The translations under genes and the position numbers were made by a program. A DNA stretch of 40,270 bases, taken from contig JAFUOS010000018.1 in assembly GCA_017472665.1 (NCBI GenBank), positions 1 to 40,270 on the forward strand. Reading direction: 5' to 3'. Shown here piece after piece: positions 15,166 through 24,142 of the stretch. This stretch comes from Tyzzerella sp. GTDB lineage: Bacteria > Bacillota > Clostridia > Lachnospirales > Lachnospiraceae. A model generated the notes under the pieces. The model saw nothing but the letters and a program-made list of their open reading frames with translations. It searched no databases and had not been told where the DNA came from. Each line of letters begins with the position of its first letter. Position 1 is the first letter of the stretch.

Positions 15166-18100
15166 CATTTACAAAAGAACAACAACAAGTAATTGACCTT
15201 CGCAATCGAAACATTTTGGTTTCGGCCGCCGCTGGTTCGGGGAAAACAGCGGTTTTGGTAGAGCGTATTATTACGAGACTTACCAAAGACGAGTCACCAA
15301 TCGATGTGGATCAGCTGCTCATCGTGACCTATACGGAGGCTGCAGCTTCTGAAATGAAGGAGCGTATCCGAAATGCCATCGAGAAGGCATTGGAAGAACG
15401 ACCGGATGACGTGCATTTGCAAAGGCAGTCGACTTTGGTGCATCATGCTCAGGTAACGACGATTCATAGTTTCTGTTTATCTGTGATTCGTGATTATTTT
15501 CATACCATTGATTTGGACCCAGGATTCCGAATCGGGGAAGAAGGGGAACTGAAACTTTTAAAACGAGATGTTTTAGAAGAATTGCTGGAGGCGTGTTATA
15601 CAGAAGGAAAGCCAGAGTTTTTAAATTTTGTGGAATCTTTTGCTTCTGGAAAAGATGATAAAAAGTTGGAAGAAATTATTCTACAATTGTATGAGTATTC
15701 CAGGAGCTATCCAAATCCAGAAGCATGGCTTGATACATGTGCGGCGCGCTATGATGTTGAGACTGTAGAGGCATTAGAGCAGGCGCCATTTGCTGCCGTG
15801 ATTTTGGAGGACATTCAAAGTTTATTGAAAGACTTGGAAGAAAGTCTAATATTTGCGCAAGAAATTTGCCGAGAGGAAAATGGACCAGTTGCGTATTTAA
15901 ATACTTTGGAATCGGATTTGCATGTGATTCTAGATTTGCAGAATGCGAAGACATTTGCGGAAATGGAACAAAAGTTTTCTGAATTGAAATGGGCGAGACT
16001 GGCGACCAATCGTGATAAGACTGTTTCCGAAGAGAAAATAGAAATGGTCAAGAGCATTCGAGAAGAGTGTAAAAAAACAGTGAGTGCGATACGGGAAGAC
16101 TATTTCTTTGATTGTATGGAAGAATTGCAGAAGGATATGCTGGAAGCTAAGTTAAATATGGGTGTGCTTGCAGATTTAGTGAAAGGGTTTGCAAGGGCAT
16201 ATAGGTCAAAAAAGCAGAACAAGAACATGATTGACTTTAGTGATATGGAACATTATGCGCTTCAGATTTTAACGGAAGAAGTGGGTGGCGAATTTGTTCC
16301 AAGTGCCGTTGCAGAAGAATATCAGGAAAAGTTCCTGGAAGTAATGATTGACGAGTATCAGGACAGTAACTTCATTCAGGAAGCAATTTTGACTAGTGTG
16401 TCTACTGTTTCCAAAGGGAAACATAATGTTTTCATGGTAGGAGATGTGAAGCAGAGCATCTATCGTTTCCGTCTTTCCAGACCAGAACTTTTTATGGAAA
16501 AGTACCGCACCTATTCTTCTGAAGATGGACCACAGCAAAAGATTGATTTGCACAAGAATTTCCGTAGTAGAAAAGAGGTGCTTGATAGCACGAATTTTAT
16601 TTTCGAGCAAATCATGACAGAAGGATTTGGCGGAATTGCGTATGACGATAAGGCTGCTCTCTACGTGGGGGCTTCTTATGAAGAGCGTCTGGGAAATGAG
16701 ACAGAAGTATGTTTTGTGGATGTCTCCGAATTGTCGCAAGAGGAAAATGCACGAGAACTGGAGGCAAAGGCAGTTGCCCGAAAAATCAAAAAACTGGTAG
16801 GAAACCAGGAGGTTTTTGATAAGGAGAGAGGCGAGTATCGAAAAGCAAACTACAGCGATATCGTGATTTTGGTCAGAAGCTTGAAGGGCTGGGCAGATGT
16901 TTTTCTGCGGACGCTTAGCGAGGAAGGTGTGCCGGCGTATAGCGGCTCAAAGGAAGGATATTTTGAGACGCGGGAAATTCAGATGATGCTGGATTATCTG
17001 AGGATATTAGACAATCCAAGGCAGGATATTCCACTTACAGCAGTGCTGACGTCGCCATTTGCAGGCCTTACTAGCGAGGAATTGGCGTTGATTCAAAGTA
17101 GCTGCAAGGGGAAAAACTTTTATGAGAGAACCTGTGCCTATGCAGAATTTGGAAATGTGCCTCATGTCGAAGAGGAACCTTGTACAGAGCGTGACAATGC
17201 GATTTGTGTAGAAGGCGAAAAAGATGCAAGGTTGCAGAAGAAACTGCAGAGATTTTTAGCACAATACGAAGCGTTCCGTAAGAAAGTACCGTACACCGCA
17301 ATTCATACCTTACTTTGGGATATTATCGAGGAAACTGGCTATGGCAATTATATCGCCGCACTGCCAGGTGGAGAGCAGCGTGCAGCAAACCTAGAAATGT
17401 TAATTGAAAAAGCAATCAGCTTTGAATCCACCAGTTATAAAGGCCTATTCCATTTTGTGCGTTATATAGAGCAGCTTCATAAATATGATGTCGATTATGG
17501 AGAGGCAAATGTAATTGAGGAATCCACGGATGTGGTGCGCCTCATGAGCATTCACAAAAGCAAGGGTCTCGAATTTCCAATTGTTTTCGTGGTTGGCATG
17601 GATAAGCAGTTTAACATGCAGGATGCAAGGGCAAGTATCGTCATACATCCGGATCTTGGTGTTGGCTTAGATGCTATCGATTTAGAATACAGGACCAAAG
17701 CACCTACATTGTTAAAACGCATGATTCAGAAAGAAGTGCAGAAAGAATCGGTGGCAGAAGAATTGCGTATTCTTTACGTAGCCATGACGCGTGCAAAAGA
17801 AAAATTGATTTTAGTGGGCACCGTCTCCAACATGGAAACGCAGCTCTACAATTGTATCAGGCTGCGAAATCATAAGGAAACAGCACTTCCTTACACGCGC
17901 CTCGTGAAAGCGAAAAAATATTTTGACTGGGTGATTCCTGCCTTGTATCGCAATCAGGCTTTGGCTGAAACATTAAATCGTTTCCAAATCGATGTTCCAT
18001 TCCAAAATCCGTTGTATTTCAGGCAGGTGCCATTTGACGTAAAATGGATTGGGCAGGAAGAACTGCTTCTGGAGGAAATCGAGGAAGCATTTACGGGAAA

Positions 18101-18839
18101 CATTACAAAACAGATTCTTCAAATATGGGATACCGAAGCGGTTTATGAGGAAAATGTAAAGAAGCAAGTGGAGGAGCAGTTTGCCTTTTCTTATCCATAT
18201 ACATTGGAAGCAAAGACAAAGCAAAAGGTTTCTGTTTCAGAATTAAAGAAAAAAGCATATATGGAAGAGGAAGAAATCGAAGAAGAAGTAGTGATTCCAC
18301 TCATCCCTAAGTTTTTGCAGCAAGAATCGGAACTTACAGGTGCTTCACGCGGAACTGCTTATCATAGAGTCTTGGAACTTTTAGATTTCACGGAAGAATA
18401 TGACGAGCAGAAATTGCAGGAAGCAATTGCAAAAATGACAGAGAAAGAATTATTGACCGAAGATATGGCGGAATGTGTAGCAATTGGAGATCTCTTGAAA
18501 TTTTTACAGTCTTCCATAGGGCAGCGGGTGCAGAAGGCATGCCAGAGAAAGCAGTTCCATGCAGAGCAGCCATTTGTACTGGCGGACAAAGTGGAGGGAG
18601 ATGAAAATTCTGATGAAGTGACTTTGGTTCAGGGAATTATCGACGTGTACTTCGAAGAAAATGGAGAATTAGTCGTTCTGGATTACAAGACGGATAAGGT
18701 GCGGCGCGCAGAAGAATTGATAGACAAATATAAAGTGCAGTTGGAATACTATGCAAAAGCACTGCAGCAGGTAACTGGAAAACATGTGAAGGAGAAGATA
18801 ATTTATTCTTTCACGTTGCAGAAGGAAATAGAGGTGTAG
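15156..18839 (+). CDS. addA: ATP-dependent helicase/nuclease subunit A (AddA)
   Basis: UvrD-like 3'-5' helicase and nuclease subunit of AddAB, 1227 residues. The helicase motifs include Walker A AAAGSGKT (residues 24-31), TYTEAAASEMKERI, Walker B-like DEYQDSN, GDVKQSIYRFR, and the C-terminal helicase motifs STDVVRLMSIHKSKGLEF and LYVAMTRAKEKL. The RecB-type nuclease motif is VVLDYKTDK, with D1176 and K1178. The start is TTG at 15156, inside the end of addB, with AGAGGAGG eight bases upstream and the family N-terminus TFTKEQQxVI right after. No better ATG exists nearby. Confidence 0.96.
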   Translation: MGVTFTKEQQQVIDLRNRNILVSAAAGSGKTAVLVERIITRLTKDESPIDVDQLLIVTYTEAAASEMKERIRNAIEKALEERPDDVHLQRQSTLVHHAQVTTIHSFCLSVIRDYFHTIDLDPGFRIGEEGELKLLKRDVLEELLEACYTEGKPEFLNFVESFASGKDDKKLEEIILQLYEYSRSYPNPEAWLDTCAARYDVETVEALEQAPFAAVILEDIQSLLKDLEESLIFAQEICREENGPVAYLNTLESDLHVILDLQNAKTFAEMEQKFSELKWARLATNRDKTVSEEKIEMVKSIREECKKTVSAIREDYFFDCMEELQKDMLEAKLNMGVLADLVKGFARAYRSKKQNKNMIDFSDMEHYALQILTEEVGGEFVPSAVAEEYQEKFLEVMIDEYQDSNFIQEAILTSVSTVSKGKHNVFMVGDVKQSIYRFRLSRPELFMEKYRTYSSEDGPQQKIDLHKNFRSRKEVLDSTNFIFEQIMTEGFGGIAYDDKAALYVGASYEERLGNETEVCFVDVSELSQEENARELEAKAVARKIKKLVGNQEVFDKERGEYRKANYSDIVILVRSLKGWADVFLRTLSEEGVPAYSGSKEGYFETREIQMMLDYLRILDNPRQDIPLTAVLTSPFAGLTSEELALIQSSCKGKNFYERTCAYAEFGNVPHVEEEPCTERDNAICVEGEKDARLQKKLQRFLAQYEAFRKKVPYTAIHTLLWDIIEETGYGNYIAALPGGEQRAANLEMLIEKAISFESTSYKGLFHFVRYIEQLHKYDVDYGEANVIEESTDVVRLMSIHKSKGLEFPIVFVVGMDKQFNMQDARASIVIHPDLGVGLDAIDLEYRTKAPTLLKRMIQKEVQKESVAEELRILYVAMTRAKEKLILVGTVSNMETQLYNCIRLRNHKETALPYTRLVKAKKYFDWVIPALYRNQALAETLNRFQIDVPFQNPLYFRQVPFDVKWIGQEELLLEEIEEAFTGNITKQILQIWDTEAVYEENVKKQVEEQFAFSYPYTLEAKTKQKVSVSELKKKAYMEEEEIEEEVVIPLIPKFLQQESELTGASRGTAYHRVLELLDFTEEYDEQKLQEAIAKMTEKELLTEDMAECVAIGDLLKFLQSSIGQRVQKACQRKQFHAEQPFVLADKVEGDENSDEVTLVQGIIDVYFEENGELVVLDYKTDKVRRAEELIDKYKVQLEYYAKALQQVTGKHVKEKIIYSFTLQKEIEV

Positions 18840-18843
18840 TTTC

Positions 18844-19128
18844 GTGGACATCGTAATCATGTATTTATGTGCAATCAATATTGTGACCTTTTTGAGGTAT
18901 GGATGGGATAAGTACAAAGCAGTCCAAAACGAGCGGTCAAAGAAAGCTTACCGAAGAACCCCGGAGAAGGTGTTGATTAGTCTTGCGGTTGTAGGTGGGT
19001 CTATTGGTGCTTTACTAGGGATGTTGATGTTCCGCCATAAAATCCGAAAACCGAAATTTTATCTAGGAGTGCCGGCTATTATTTTTCTGCAGGCGGCACT
19101 CATTGTATCTTTTGGTATATTGAGATGA
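18844..19128 (+). CDS. DUF1294 family small membrane protein
   Basis: A 94-residue protein with three hydrophobic helices and the DUF1294 signature pattern: GWDKYKAVQN near the first helix, RTPEKVLISLAVVGGSIGALLGML, then FRHKIRKPKFY. The function of this family is unknown. The start is GTG at 18844, four bases after the addA stop and with weak ribosome-site support (GAGGTGTAG), so it probably depends on translation of addA. Its tie to DNA repair is positional only. Confidence 0.85.
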   Translation: MDIVIMYLCAINIVTFLRYGWDKYKAVQNERSKKAYRRTPEKVLISLAVVGGSIGALLGMLMFRHKIRKPKFYLGVPAIIFLQAALIVSFGILR

Positions 19129-19233
19129 TAGAAAGATGCCATACGAAAAATTTGTCTGGCGGAAAATAGAGGTGAATAAGGTGGAGTGAATCAGGAAATC
19201 CTTTTATTAGCATGGAAAGGGGAATGATTTACA

Positions 19234-19425
19234 ATGCCTTCACAAAAAAAGAAAACAGATTTAAATGAAAAACTGAAATATGAGATTGCGGAAGAATTAG
19301 GACTTTTAGATAAAGTTCTGGAAGGCGGCTGGCGTTCGCTGACATCAAAGGAAACAGGGCGGATTGGCGGGCTCATCACAAAAAAACGCCGTGAACTACA
19401 AAATGAGAAAGAAGAAATTTCATAA
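19234..19425 (+). CDS. alpha/beta-type small acid-soluble spore protein-like
   Basis: A 63-residue basic protein. KLKYEIAEELGLLD resembles the first conserved block of alpha/beta spore proteins, including the E-I-A site cut by the germination protease. GRIGGLITKKRR resembles the second block (family: G-x-GG-x-x-x-(K/R)). These proteins coat DNA in spores and protect it from UV and heat. The usual residues between the blocks are replaced by LEGGWRSLTSKET, as in the shorter clostridial subgroup. A weak forespore-type promoter (TGAATC at 19187, CATGGA at 19211) can be drawn but is uncertain. It implies a spore-former. Confidence 0.72.
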   Translation: MPSQKKKTDLNEKLKYEIAEELGLLDKVLEGGWRSLTSKETGRIGGLITKKRRELQNEKEEIS

Positions 19426-19479
19426 TATGAATTCTATGTCACAAAAGATAAAAGGATTGTGAACAATCTGTGGATAAAC

Positions 19480-19508
19480 TTGAAAAAGAAAGCGCGGTTT
19501 GATATAAT
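19480..19508 (+). promoter_or_regulatory. strong housekeeping promoter
   Basis: The -35 TTGAAA (19480-19485) and -10 TATAAT (19503-19508) are 17 bp apart, 30 bases upstream of the next ATG. A 14-bp palindrome, GATTGT-GA-ACAATC (19455-19468), lies just upstream and could bind a regulator, though none can be named. Confidence 0.8.
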
Positions 19509-19537
19509 GAACAAATGGAATATCAACAGGTGAGATT

Positions 19538-20071
19538 ATGAATGGAAAGATACAAATATCAGACGGAAATATAGAAAACTATACAGCCAAGGAAGCGATG
19601 AAACAAGTCGTTGATACGATGAATTCCAAAGCAGTTCAAGCGATTAAAGTCATTACATCGGAAGGCGAAGAAAATTCAGAAGAGCAACGTTTGTTTGTAA
19701 AGATGTTTGTTCGGTTTCTACATAAGAATCAGGGAAGCGTCTTTCTACTTGCGGAAAGCGAGAAGCGATTATCTGAATTACAGGAGTATCTTGAAAATGA
19801 ACACTGCGGCATTCAGGTTGTGGGGACGATTGCATTGGAAGAAGGGGGCGTATCGAATGATATGATTTTGAATCATATCAACGGCGTTGAGACAGATTGT
19901 ATCATAGCTGCACTTCCTAAGGAGATTCAGGAAGAATTTGTTGCATCTTACCGGACAGCCTTAGACGCTAAAATCTGGCTTGGAATTGGAACACATTTGA
20001 AAATGAAGCAGGAAAAATGGGGAATTGAGGCGATTAAGCAGTTCTTCGTTCGACATTTATTAAAAAAATAA
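19538..20071 (+). CDS. protein resembling the C-terminal half of WecG/TagA/CpsF glycosyltransferases
   Basis: A 177-residue protein of unknown function. The middle and end follow the pattern of the WecG/TagA/CpsF (GT26) fold: SVFLLAESEKRLSELQEYLE, then IQVVGTIALEEGG, DCIIAALPKEIQEEFV and IWLGIG. In the enzymes the corresponding parts are the FLLG strand, the P-x-I-x-V-G strand and the (V/A)GxPxQE motif. The N-terminal half with the catalytic Asp and the NP(D/E)-type acceptor site is not recognisable. It has its own promoter and a strong terminator, so it is a single-gene unit and unlikely to be simple debris. An active transferase is doubtful. Confidence 0.5.
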   Translation: MNGKIQISDGNIENYTAKEAMKQVVDTMNSKAVQAIKVITSEGEENSEEQRLFVKMFVRFLHKNQGSVFLLAESEKRLSELQEYLENEHCGIQVVGTIALEEGGVSNDMILNHINGVETDCIIAALPKEIQEEFVASYRTALDAKIWLGIGTHLKMKQEKWGIEAIKQFFVRHLLKK

Positions 20072-20092
20072 AACAGAGTGAATAAAAAAATT

Positions 20093-20133
20093 GAGGAAAT
20101 AGACAAAAAAATGTTATTTCCTCTTTATTTTTT
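20093..20133 (+). terminator. terminator after the WecG-like gene
   Basis: GAGGAAATA (20093-20101) and TATTTCCTC (20115-20123) pair perfectly. ACA/TGT nearly extends the stem inward, and A's upstream match the T-rich tail downstream (20124-20133). It lies 21 bases after the stop codon. Confidence 0.85.
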
Positions 20134-20180
20134 TGGCATTTTGCATTAATATAGAAAAAGGTATATGCATTTTGGTGTTT

Positions 20181-20208
20181 TTGACAAAATATGATTGGGC
20201 AATATGCA
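20181..20208 (+). promoter_or_regulatory. probable promoter of the CdaR/PucR-type regulator
   Basis: A consensus -35 TTGACA (20181-20186) is followed at 16 bp by TATGCA (20203-20208), a weak -10 with nearby alternatives. ATATGCAT occurs both at the -10 and about 40 bases upstream (20163-20170). That could be a repeated operator for self-regulation, but this is speculative. Confidence 0.45.
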
Positions 20209-20236
20209 TATAAGAAGACTGCACGGAGGAAAGAAA

Positions 20237-21325
20237 ATGATATCAAATCAAATACTTCAGAGTACAATTGATGGTTTAAAAGCAATTACGAGAATTGATT
20301 TAAGTGTCATGGACACAGAAGGAAAAGTGATTGCAAGCACGTATTCAGATACAGGAGAATACGAATCTGCTGTACGCACATTTGTAGAATCACCGGCGGA
20401 AAGTCAGGTAGTCCCAGGATGTCAGTTTTTTAAGATTTATGACGAGTACCATTTGGAATACATATTGCTAGTTTATGGCGGAAGCGAAGAGGTTTATACA
20501 ATTGGAAAACTGGCAGCATTCCAGATCCAAAGCTTATTAGTTGCATATAAAGAGCGTTTTGATAAGGATAACTTTATCAAAAATCTGCTTCTCGACAATC
20601 TGCTGTTGGTTGATATTTACAATCGTGCTAAAAAATTACACATTGACACAGATGTAAGACGTGTTATCTTTATTATTGAGGTCACTTCTGACAGGGATTC
20701 TAATATTCTGGAACGTGTACGTAGTTTGCTGGGTGTAAAGAATAAAGATTTTATCACAGCTGTAGATGAAAAGAATATTATTGTTGTAAAAGAAGTGGGA
20801 GAAAACGATGGTTATAACGACATCGAAAGATCTGCCTACGAAATGCTGGAATTGTTAAAAGTAGGAGGAATTGATAATATTCATGTAGCATACGGCACGA
20901 TTATTAATGATATTAAGGAAGTTTCCAAATCTTATAAAGAAGCAAAGCTTGCGCTGGATGTGGGAAAGATATTCTTTAATGAAAAGGACGTTATTGCATA
21001 CAATACATTGGGCATCGGCCGCCTGATTTATCAATTGCCGATTCCATTGTGTAAAATGTTTATTCGTGAGATTTTTGAGGGGAAATCTCCAGATGATTTT
21101 GATGAAGAGACGTTGACTACAATCAACAAATTCTTCGAAAATAGTCTGAATGTTTCAGAGACATCCAGACAATTGTATATCCATAGAAATACGCTTGTAT
21201 ACAGACTGGATAAGATTCAAAAAAGTACAGGTCTTGATTTGCGCGTTTTTGAAGACGCGATTACATTCAAGATTGCACTCATGGTTGTGAAATATATGAA
21301 ATATATGGAAACATTGGAGTATTAA
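20237..21325 (+). CDS. CdaR/PucR-family transcriptional regulator
   Basis: A 362-residue regulator. The N-terminal part (to about residue 130) looks like a sensory domain (LQSTIDGLKAITRIDLSVMD). The middle resembles the GGDEF-like region of CdaR/PucR proteins, and the last 60 residues form the PucR helix-turn-helix with NVSETSRQLYIHRNTLVYRLDKI. Family members respond to small metabolites such as sugar acids or purine intermediates; the ligand here is unknown. I chose ATG at 20237 because CGGAGGA lies six bases upstream. An in-frame start 42 bases earlier overlaps the promoter. It sits 16 bases before ftsE, so it may be co-transcribed with the division genes. Confidence 0.85.
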   Translation: MISNQILQSTIDGLKAITRIDLSVMDTEGKVIASTYSDTGEYESAVRTFVESPAESQVVPGCQFFKIYDEYHLEYILLVYGGSEEVYTIGKLAAFQIQSLLVAYKERFDKDNFIKNLLLDNLLLVDIYNRAKKLHIDTDVRRVIFIIEVTSDRDSNILERVRSLLGVKNKDFITAVDEKNIIVVKEVGENDGYNDIERSAYEMLELLKVGGIDNIHVAYGTIINDIKEVSKSYKEAKLALDVGKIFFNEKDVIAYNTLGIGRLIYQLPIPLCKMFIREIFEGKSPDDFDEETLTTINKFFENSLNVSETSRQLYIHRNTLVYRLDKIQKSTGLDLRVFEDAITFKIALMVVKYMKYMETLEY

Positions 21326-21341
21326 TAATTAGGAGGAGCAT

Positions 21342-22016
21342 ATGATAGAATTAAGAGAAGTAACGAAAGAGTACTCTAAGGGGATAGCTGCACTCAATGA
21401 CGTTAGTCTTAAGATTGAGCAAGGCGAGTTCGTCTTCGTTGTAGGTGACAGCGGAGCGGGTAAATCGACCTTTATCCGTTTACTAATGAAAGAATTGGAA
21501 CCGACATCAGGAAAGATACAGGTAATGGGACAAGATTTGGGGAAACTCTCGCACAAACAAGTTCCATTTTACCGTAGAAAAATAGGGGTGGTATTCCAGG
21601 ATTTCCGTCTTTTGAAAGATCGAAATGTTTATGAAAACATCGCATTTGCGCTTCGTGTGACAGAAACGCCGAGCCGTGTGATTAAGAAAAAAGTACCAGC
21701 TGCACTTTCATTGGTAGGTTTGGCACAGAAATATAAGTCATTTCCGAAAGAATTATCAGGTGGAGAACAGCAGCGCGTTGCAATCGCAAGAGCCATTGTA
21801 AATGAGCCTTCGATTCTAATTGCAGACGAGCCGACTGGTAATTTGGACCCGGCAAACTCATGGGAAATCATGAAATTGCTGGAAGAGGCAAATCAGAGAG
21901 GAACGACAGTGATTGTCGTGACTCATAATCATGAGATTGTCAAAATGATGAATAAACGTGTGATTACAATGAAACAGGGGAACGTTGTAAGCGACGAGAA
22001 GAAGGTGGGCGTATAA
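21342..22016 (+). CDS. ftsE: cell-division ATP-binding protein FtsE
   Basis: ATPase of the FtsEX complex, which uses ATP to switch on extracellular cell-wall hydrolases at the division or elongation site; 224 residues. Walker A GDSGAGKST is at about residues 36-44, the signature LSGGEQQRVAIARA is near 137-150, Walker B is ILIADEPTGNLD, and the switch His is in VVTHNH. The start ATG is preceded by TTAGGAGGAGC. The stop is directly followed by the ftsX ATG. Confidence 0.96.
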   Translation: MIELREVTKEYSKGIAALNDVSLKIEQGEFVFVVGDSGAGKSTFIRLLMKELEPTSGKIQVMGQDLGKLSHKQVPFYRRKIGVVFQDFRLLKDRNVYENIAFALRVTETPSRVIKKKVPAALSLVGLAQKYKSFPKELSGGEQQRVAIARAIVNEPSILIADEPTGNLDPANSWEIMKLLEEANQRGTTVIVVTHNHEIVKMMNKRVITMKQGNVVSDEKKVGV

Positions 22017-22925
22017 ATGAGATTCGGTACAGTAAAATACTCGGTAAAACAAGGGGTTAAGAATATTTCGAGAAACAGGATGTTTTCCATTGCATCCATT
22101 GCAACGATGGCGGCATGTATTTTCCTGTTTGGGATATTCTTTGCGATTATTACAAACTTTAATTATATTGTAGAAAAAGCAGAAGAAGGTGTAGCAATCG
22201 TCGTCTATTTCGATGCGGAAGCGACAGATGAACGCGTGGAAGAGATTGGCGAAGAGATTGAGAAATACGAGGGCGTTGCAGAGGTTAAGTATGTATCAGC
22301 CGAAGAAGCACTGGATTCTTTCCTGTCAGATTATCTGGAGGGCAATGAAGAGCTGGCGGAAGGATTTAAGGATGATAATCCACTGGTCGATTCTGATAAC
22401 TATGAAGTATATTTGGAATCTGTAGAACAGCAGGAAGAAGTTGTTGAATTTGTAGAAGGCCTTGAAGGCGTCCGCAAGGTAAGCAAATCCGATGTGGTTG
22501 CAAAGACATTGGAAAACTTTAATGTATTACTTGCGTACATTTCAGGAGCGATTATTTTGATTTTGTTAGTGGTTGCAATATTCTTGATTAGCAACACGGT
22601 TTCGATGGGGATTACCATTCGAAGAGAAGAGATTGCAATTATGAAGTATATTGGGGCAAAGGACTCTTTTGTAAGAGCACCATTTATCATTGAGGGGATT
22701 TTGATTGGTGTTGCAGGAGCTGCCATTCCATTAGTGATACTTTATTTTGCATATGGAAAAGCAATTAATGCGATTATGAGTAAATTTTCTGTTTTGAATT
22801 CGATTTTAGATTTCCTTCCAGTCGGGGAAGTGTACAAGACATTGCTTCCAGTCGGACTGGCTTTGGGAGTTGGAATCGGTTTCATCGGAAGTTTCTTTAC
22901 GATTAGGAAACATTTGAAAGCATAG
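22017..22925 (+). CDS. ftsX: cell-division permease-like protein FtsX
   Basis: Membrane partner of FtsE, 302 residues. The first helix is at about residues 24-46, followed by an extracellular domain of about 120 residues with the alternating EEALDSFLSDYLEGNEEL region. Three helices then form the C-terminal FtsX domain, including ISNTVSMGITIRREEIAIMK, a conserved family stretch. The extracellular loop is the part that contacts the hydrolase in other bacteria. The gene starts right at the ftsE stop and ends eight bases before the secreted M23 peptidase ATG, so partner and target are encoded together. Confidence 0.95.
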   Translation: MRFGTVKYSVKQGVKNISRNRMFSIASIATMAACIFLFGIFFAIITNFNYIVEKAEEGVAIVVYFDAEATDERVEEIGEEIEKYEGVAEVKYVSAEEALDSFLSDYLEGNEELAEGFKDDNPLVDSDNYEVYLESVEQQEEVVEFVEGLEGVRKVSKSDVVAKTLENFNVLLAYISGAIILILLVVAIFLISNTVSMGITIRREEIAIMKYIGAKDSFVRAPFIIEGILIGVAGAAIPLVILYFAYGKAINAIMSKFSVLNSILDFLPVGEVYKTLLPVGLALGVGIGFIGSFFTIRKHLKA

Positions 22926-22933
22926 GAGTGTAT

Positions 22934-24106
22934 ATGAATAAGGGGAAGAAAGTATTAAGTGGTCTGCTTGCGGGAGTGCTTATGGTCAGCATGGTGCTCA
23001 CTGCGAGTGCAACCGATATTCAGGGGTTGAAGAAGCAGCAGCAACAACTGGAGGAACAGCAAAAAGATGCGAAGGCAGAGAAGTCTTCGCTTGCAGCGAA
23101 GGTAAATAAACTGAATGCCTCCATGAAACAGGCGCAGGCAGATATTGAAGCAAAGCAGACAGAGATTGAAGAGACAGAGCAAGAACTTCTTATGGCAAAG
23201 ATTGAGGAGAATCATCAGTACGAAAGCATGAAGGTTCGTATCCGATATATGTATGAGAATGGCAATGTGAATCTCATACAGCTTTTCATGGAGTCAGACA
23301 GCATTGCAGATTTCTTTCATAAGACGGAATCGATTTCCAAAATATCAGAGTACGACAGGAAAAAGCTTGAAGAGTATCAGCTCACGGTGCGTGCAGTTGA
23401 GGAAAAGGAATTGACATTGCAGTCAGAGTATGAAAAACTTCAGGCATTGCGCGAATCACTTGTGAAGCAGCAGGCAGAAGCAGAAGCTCTTTTGGCGGAA
23501 AAATCATCAGAGCTTGCAAGCATTGAAGCGAACCTAAGTGAGTTGGAGACGAGTATTAAGAATGCAGAAGATGCGGCAAAAAAACTGCAGGAACAGAACG
23601 AGGGGAACAAGAACCAAACGACAAATAATTCCAGTGGTTCTAATAGTTCTGGAAACAGTAATTCTGGCAGTGGTAGTTCTTCCTCAACGCAGGTTAGTAA
23701 GCCAGTAGTGAGCGGCAATGGATATTTCACTCACCCATGTCCGGGAATGTCGTATCAGTCAAGTTATTTTGGGGAAGTTAGACAAGGAATTGGTGATGAC
23801 AGACCACATAAGGGGCATGACTATGCGGCTCCAAAGGGGACGCCGATATATGCAGCAGCAGCTGGGACAGTTATCTATGCAAGGTATAGTTCTTCAGCAG
23901 GATACTGGGTGGTAATCGACCATGACAATGGTTTGGTCACGAAATACATGCACATGTTTGAAATGCCGTATGTTTCTGAAGGGCAAAAAGTGGTAAAAGG
24001 ACAACACATCGGTGGCGTAGGAACCACTGGACAGTCTACTGGTAATCATCTGCATTTCCAAGTGGAACTCAATGGAGTGGCGGTAAACCCGGATCTTTAT
24101 ATGTAA
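22934..24106 (+). CDS. secreted coiled-coil M23 endopeptidase, probable FtsEX-activated wall hydrolase
   Basis: A 390-residue exported protein. The signal peptide runs from MNKGKKVLSGLL to about TASA-TD (residue 26). A long coiled coil follows (about 30-225) with many K/Q/E heptads, then a Ser/Asn/Gly linker, then an M23 LytM-type domain from about 255. The metal and catalytic residues are present: H292 and D296 in HKGHD, and H372 and H374 in HLHF, so the enzyme is probably active. The coiled coil matches EnvC/PcsB-type proteins that bind the FtsX loop. ATG at 22934 follows AGGAG; a GTG six bases upstream overlaps that site. The role is inferred from gene order and architecture. Confidence 0.9.
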   Translation: MNKGKKVLSGLLAGVLMVSMVLTASATDIQGLKKQQQQLEEQQKDAKAEKSSLAAKVNKLNASMKQAQADIEAKQTEIEETEQELLMAKIEENHQYESMKVRIRYMYENGNVNLIQLFMESDSIADFFHKTESISKISEYDRKKLEEYQLTVRAVEEKELTLQSEYEKLQALRESLVKQQAEAEALLAEKSSELASIEANLSELETSIKNAEDAAKKLQEQNEGNKNQTTNNSSGSNSSGNSNSGSGSSSSTQVSKPVVSGNGYFTHPCPGMSYQSSYFGEVRQGIGDDRPHKGHDYAAPKGTPIYAAAAGTVIYARYSSSAGYWVVIDHDNGLVTKYMHMFEMPYVSEGQKVVKGQHIGGVGTTGQSTGNHLHFQVELNGVAVNPDLYM

Positions 24107-24142
24107 GATTAATAGAAAGATATGTAAGAAGGTACATACAAA

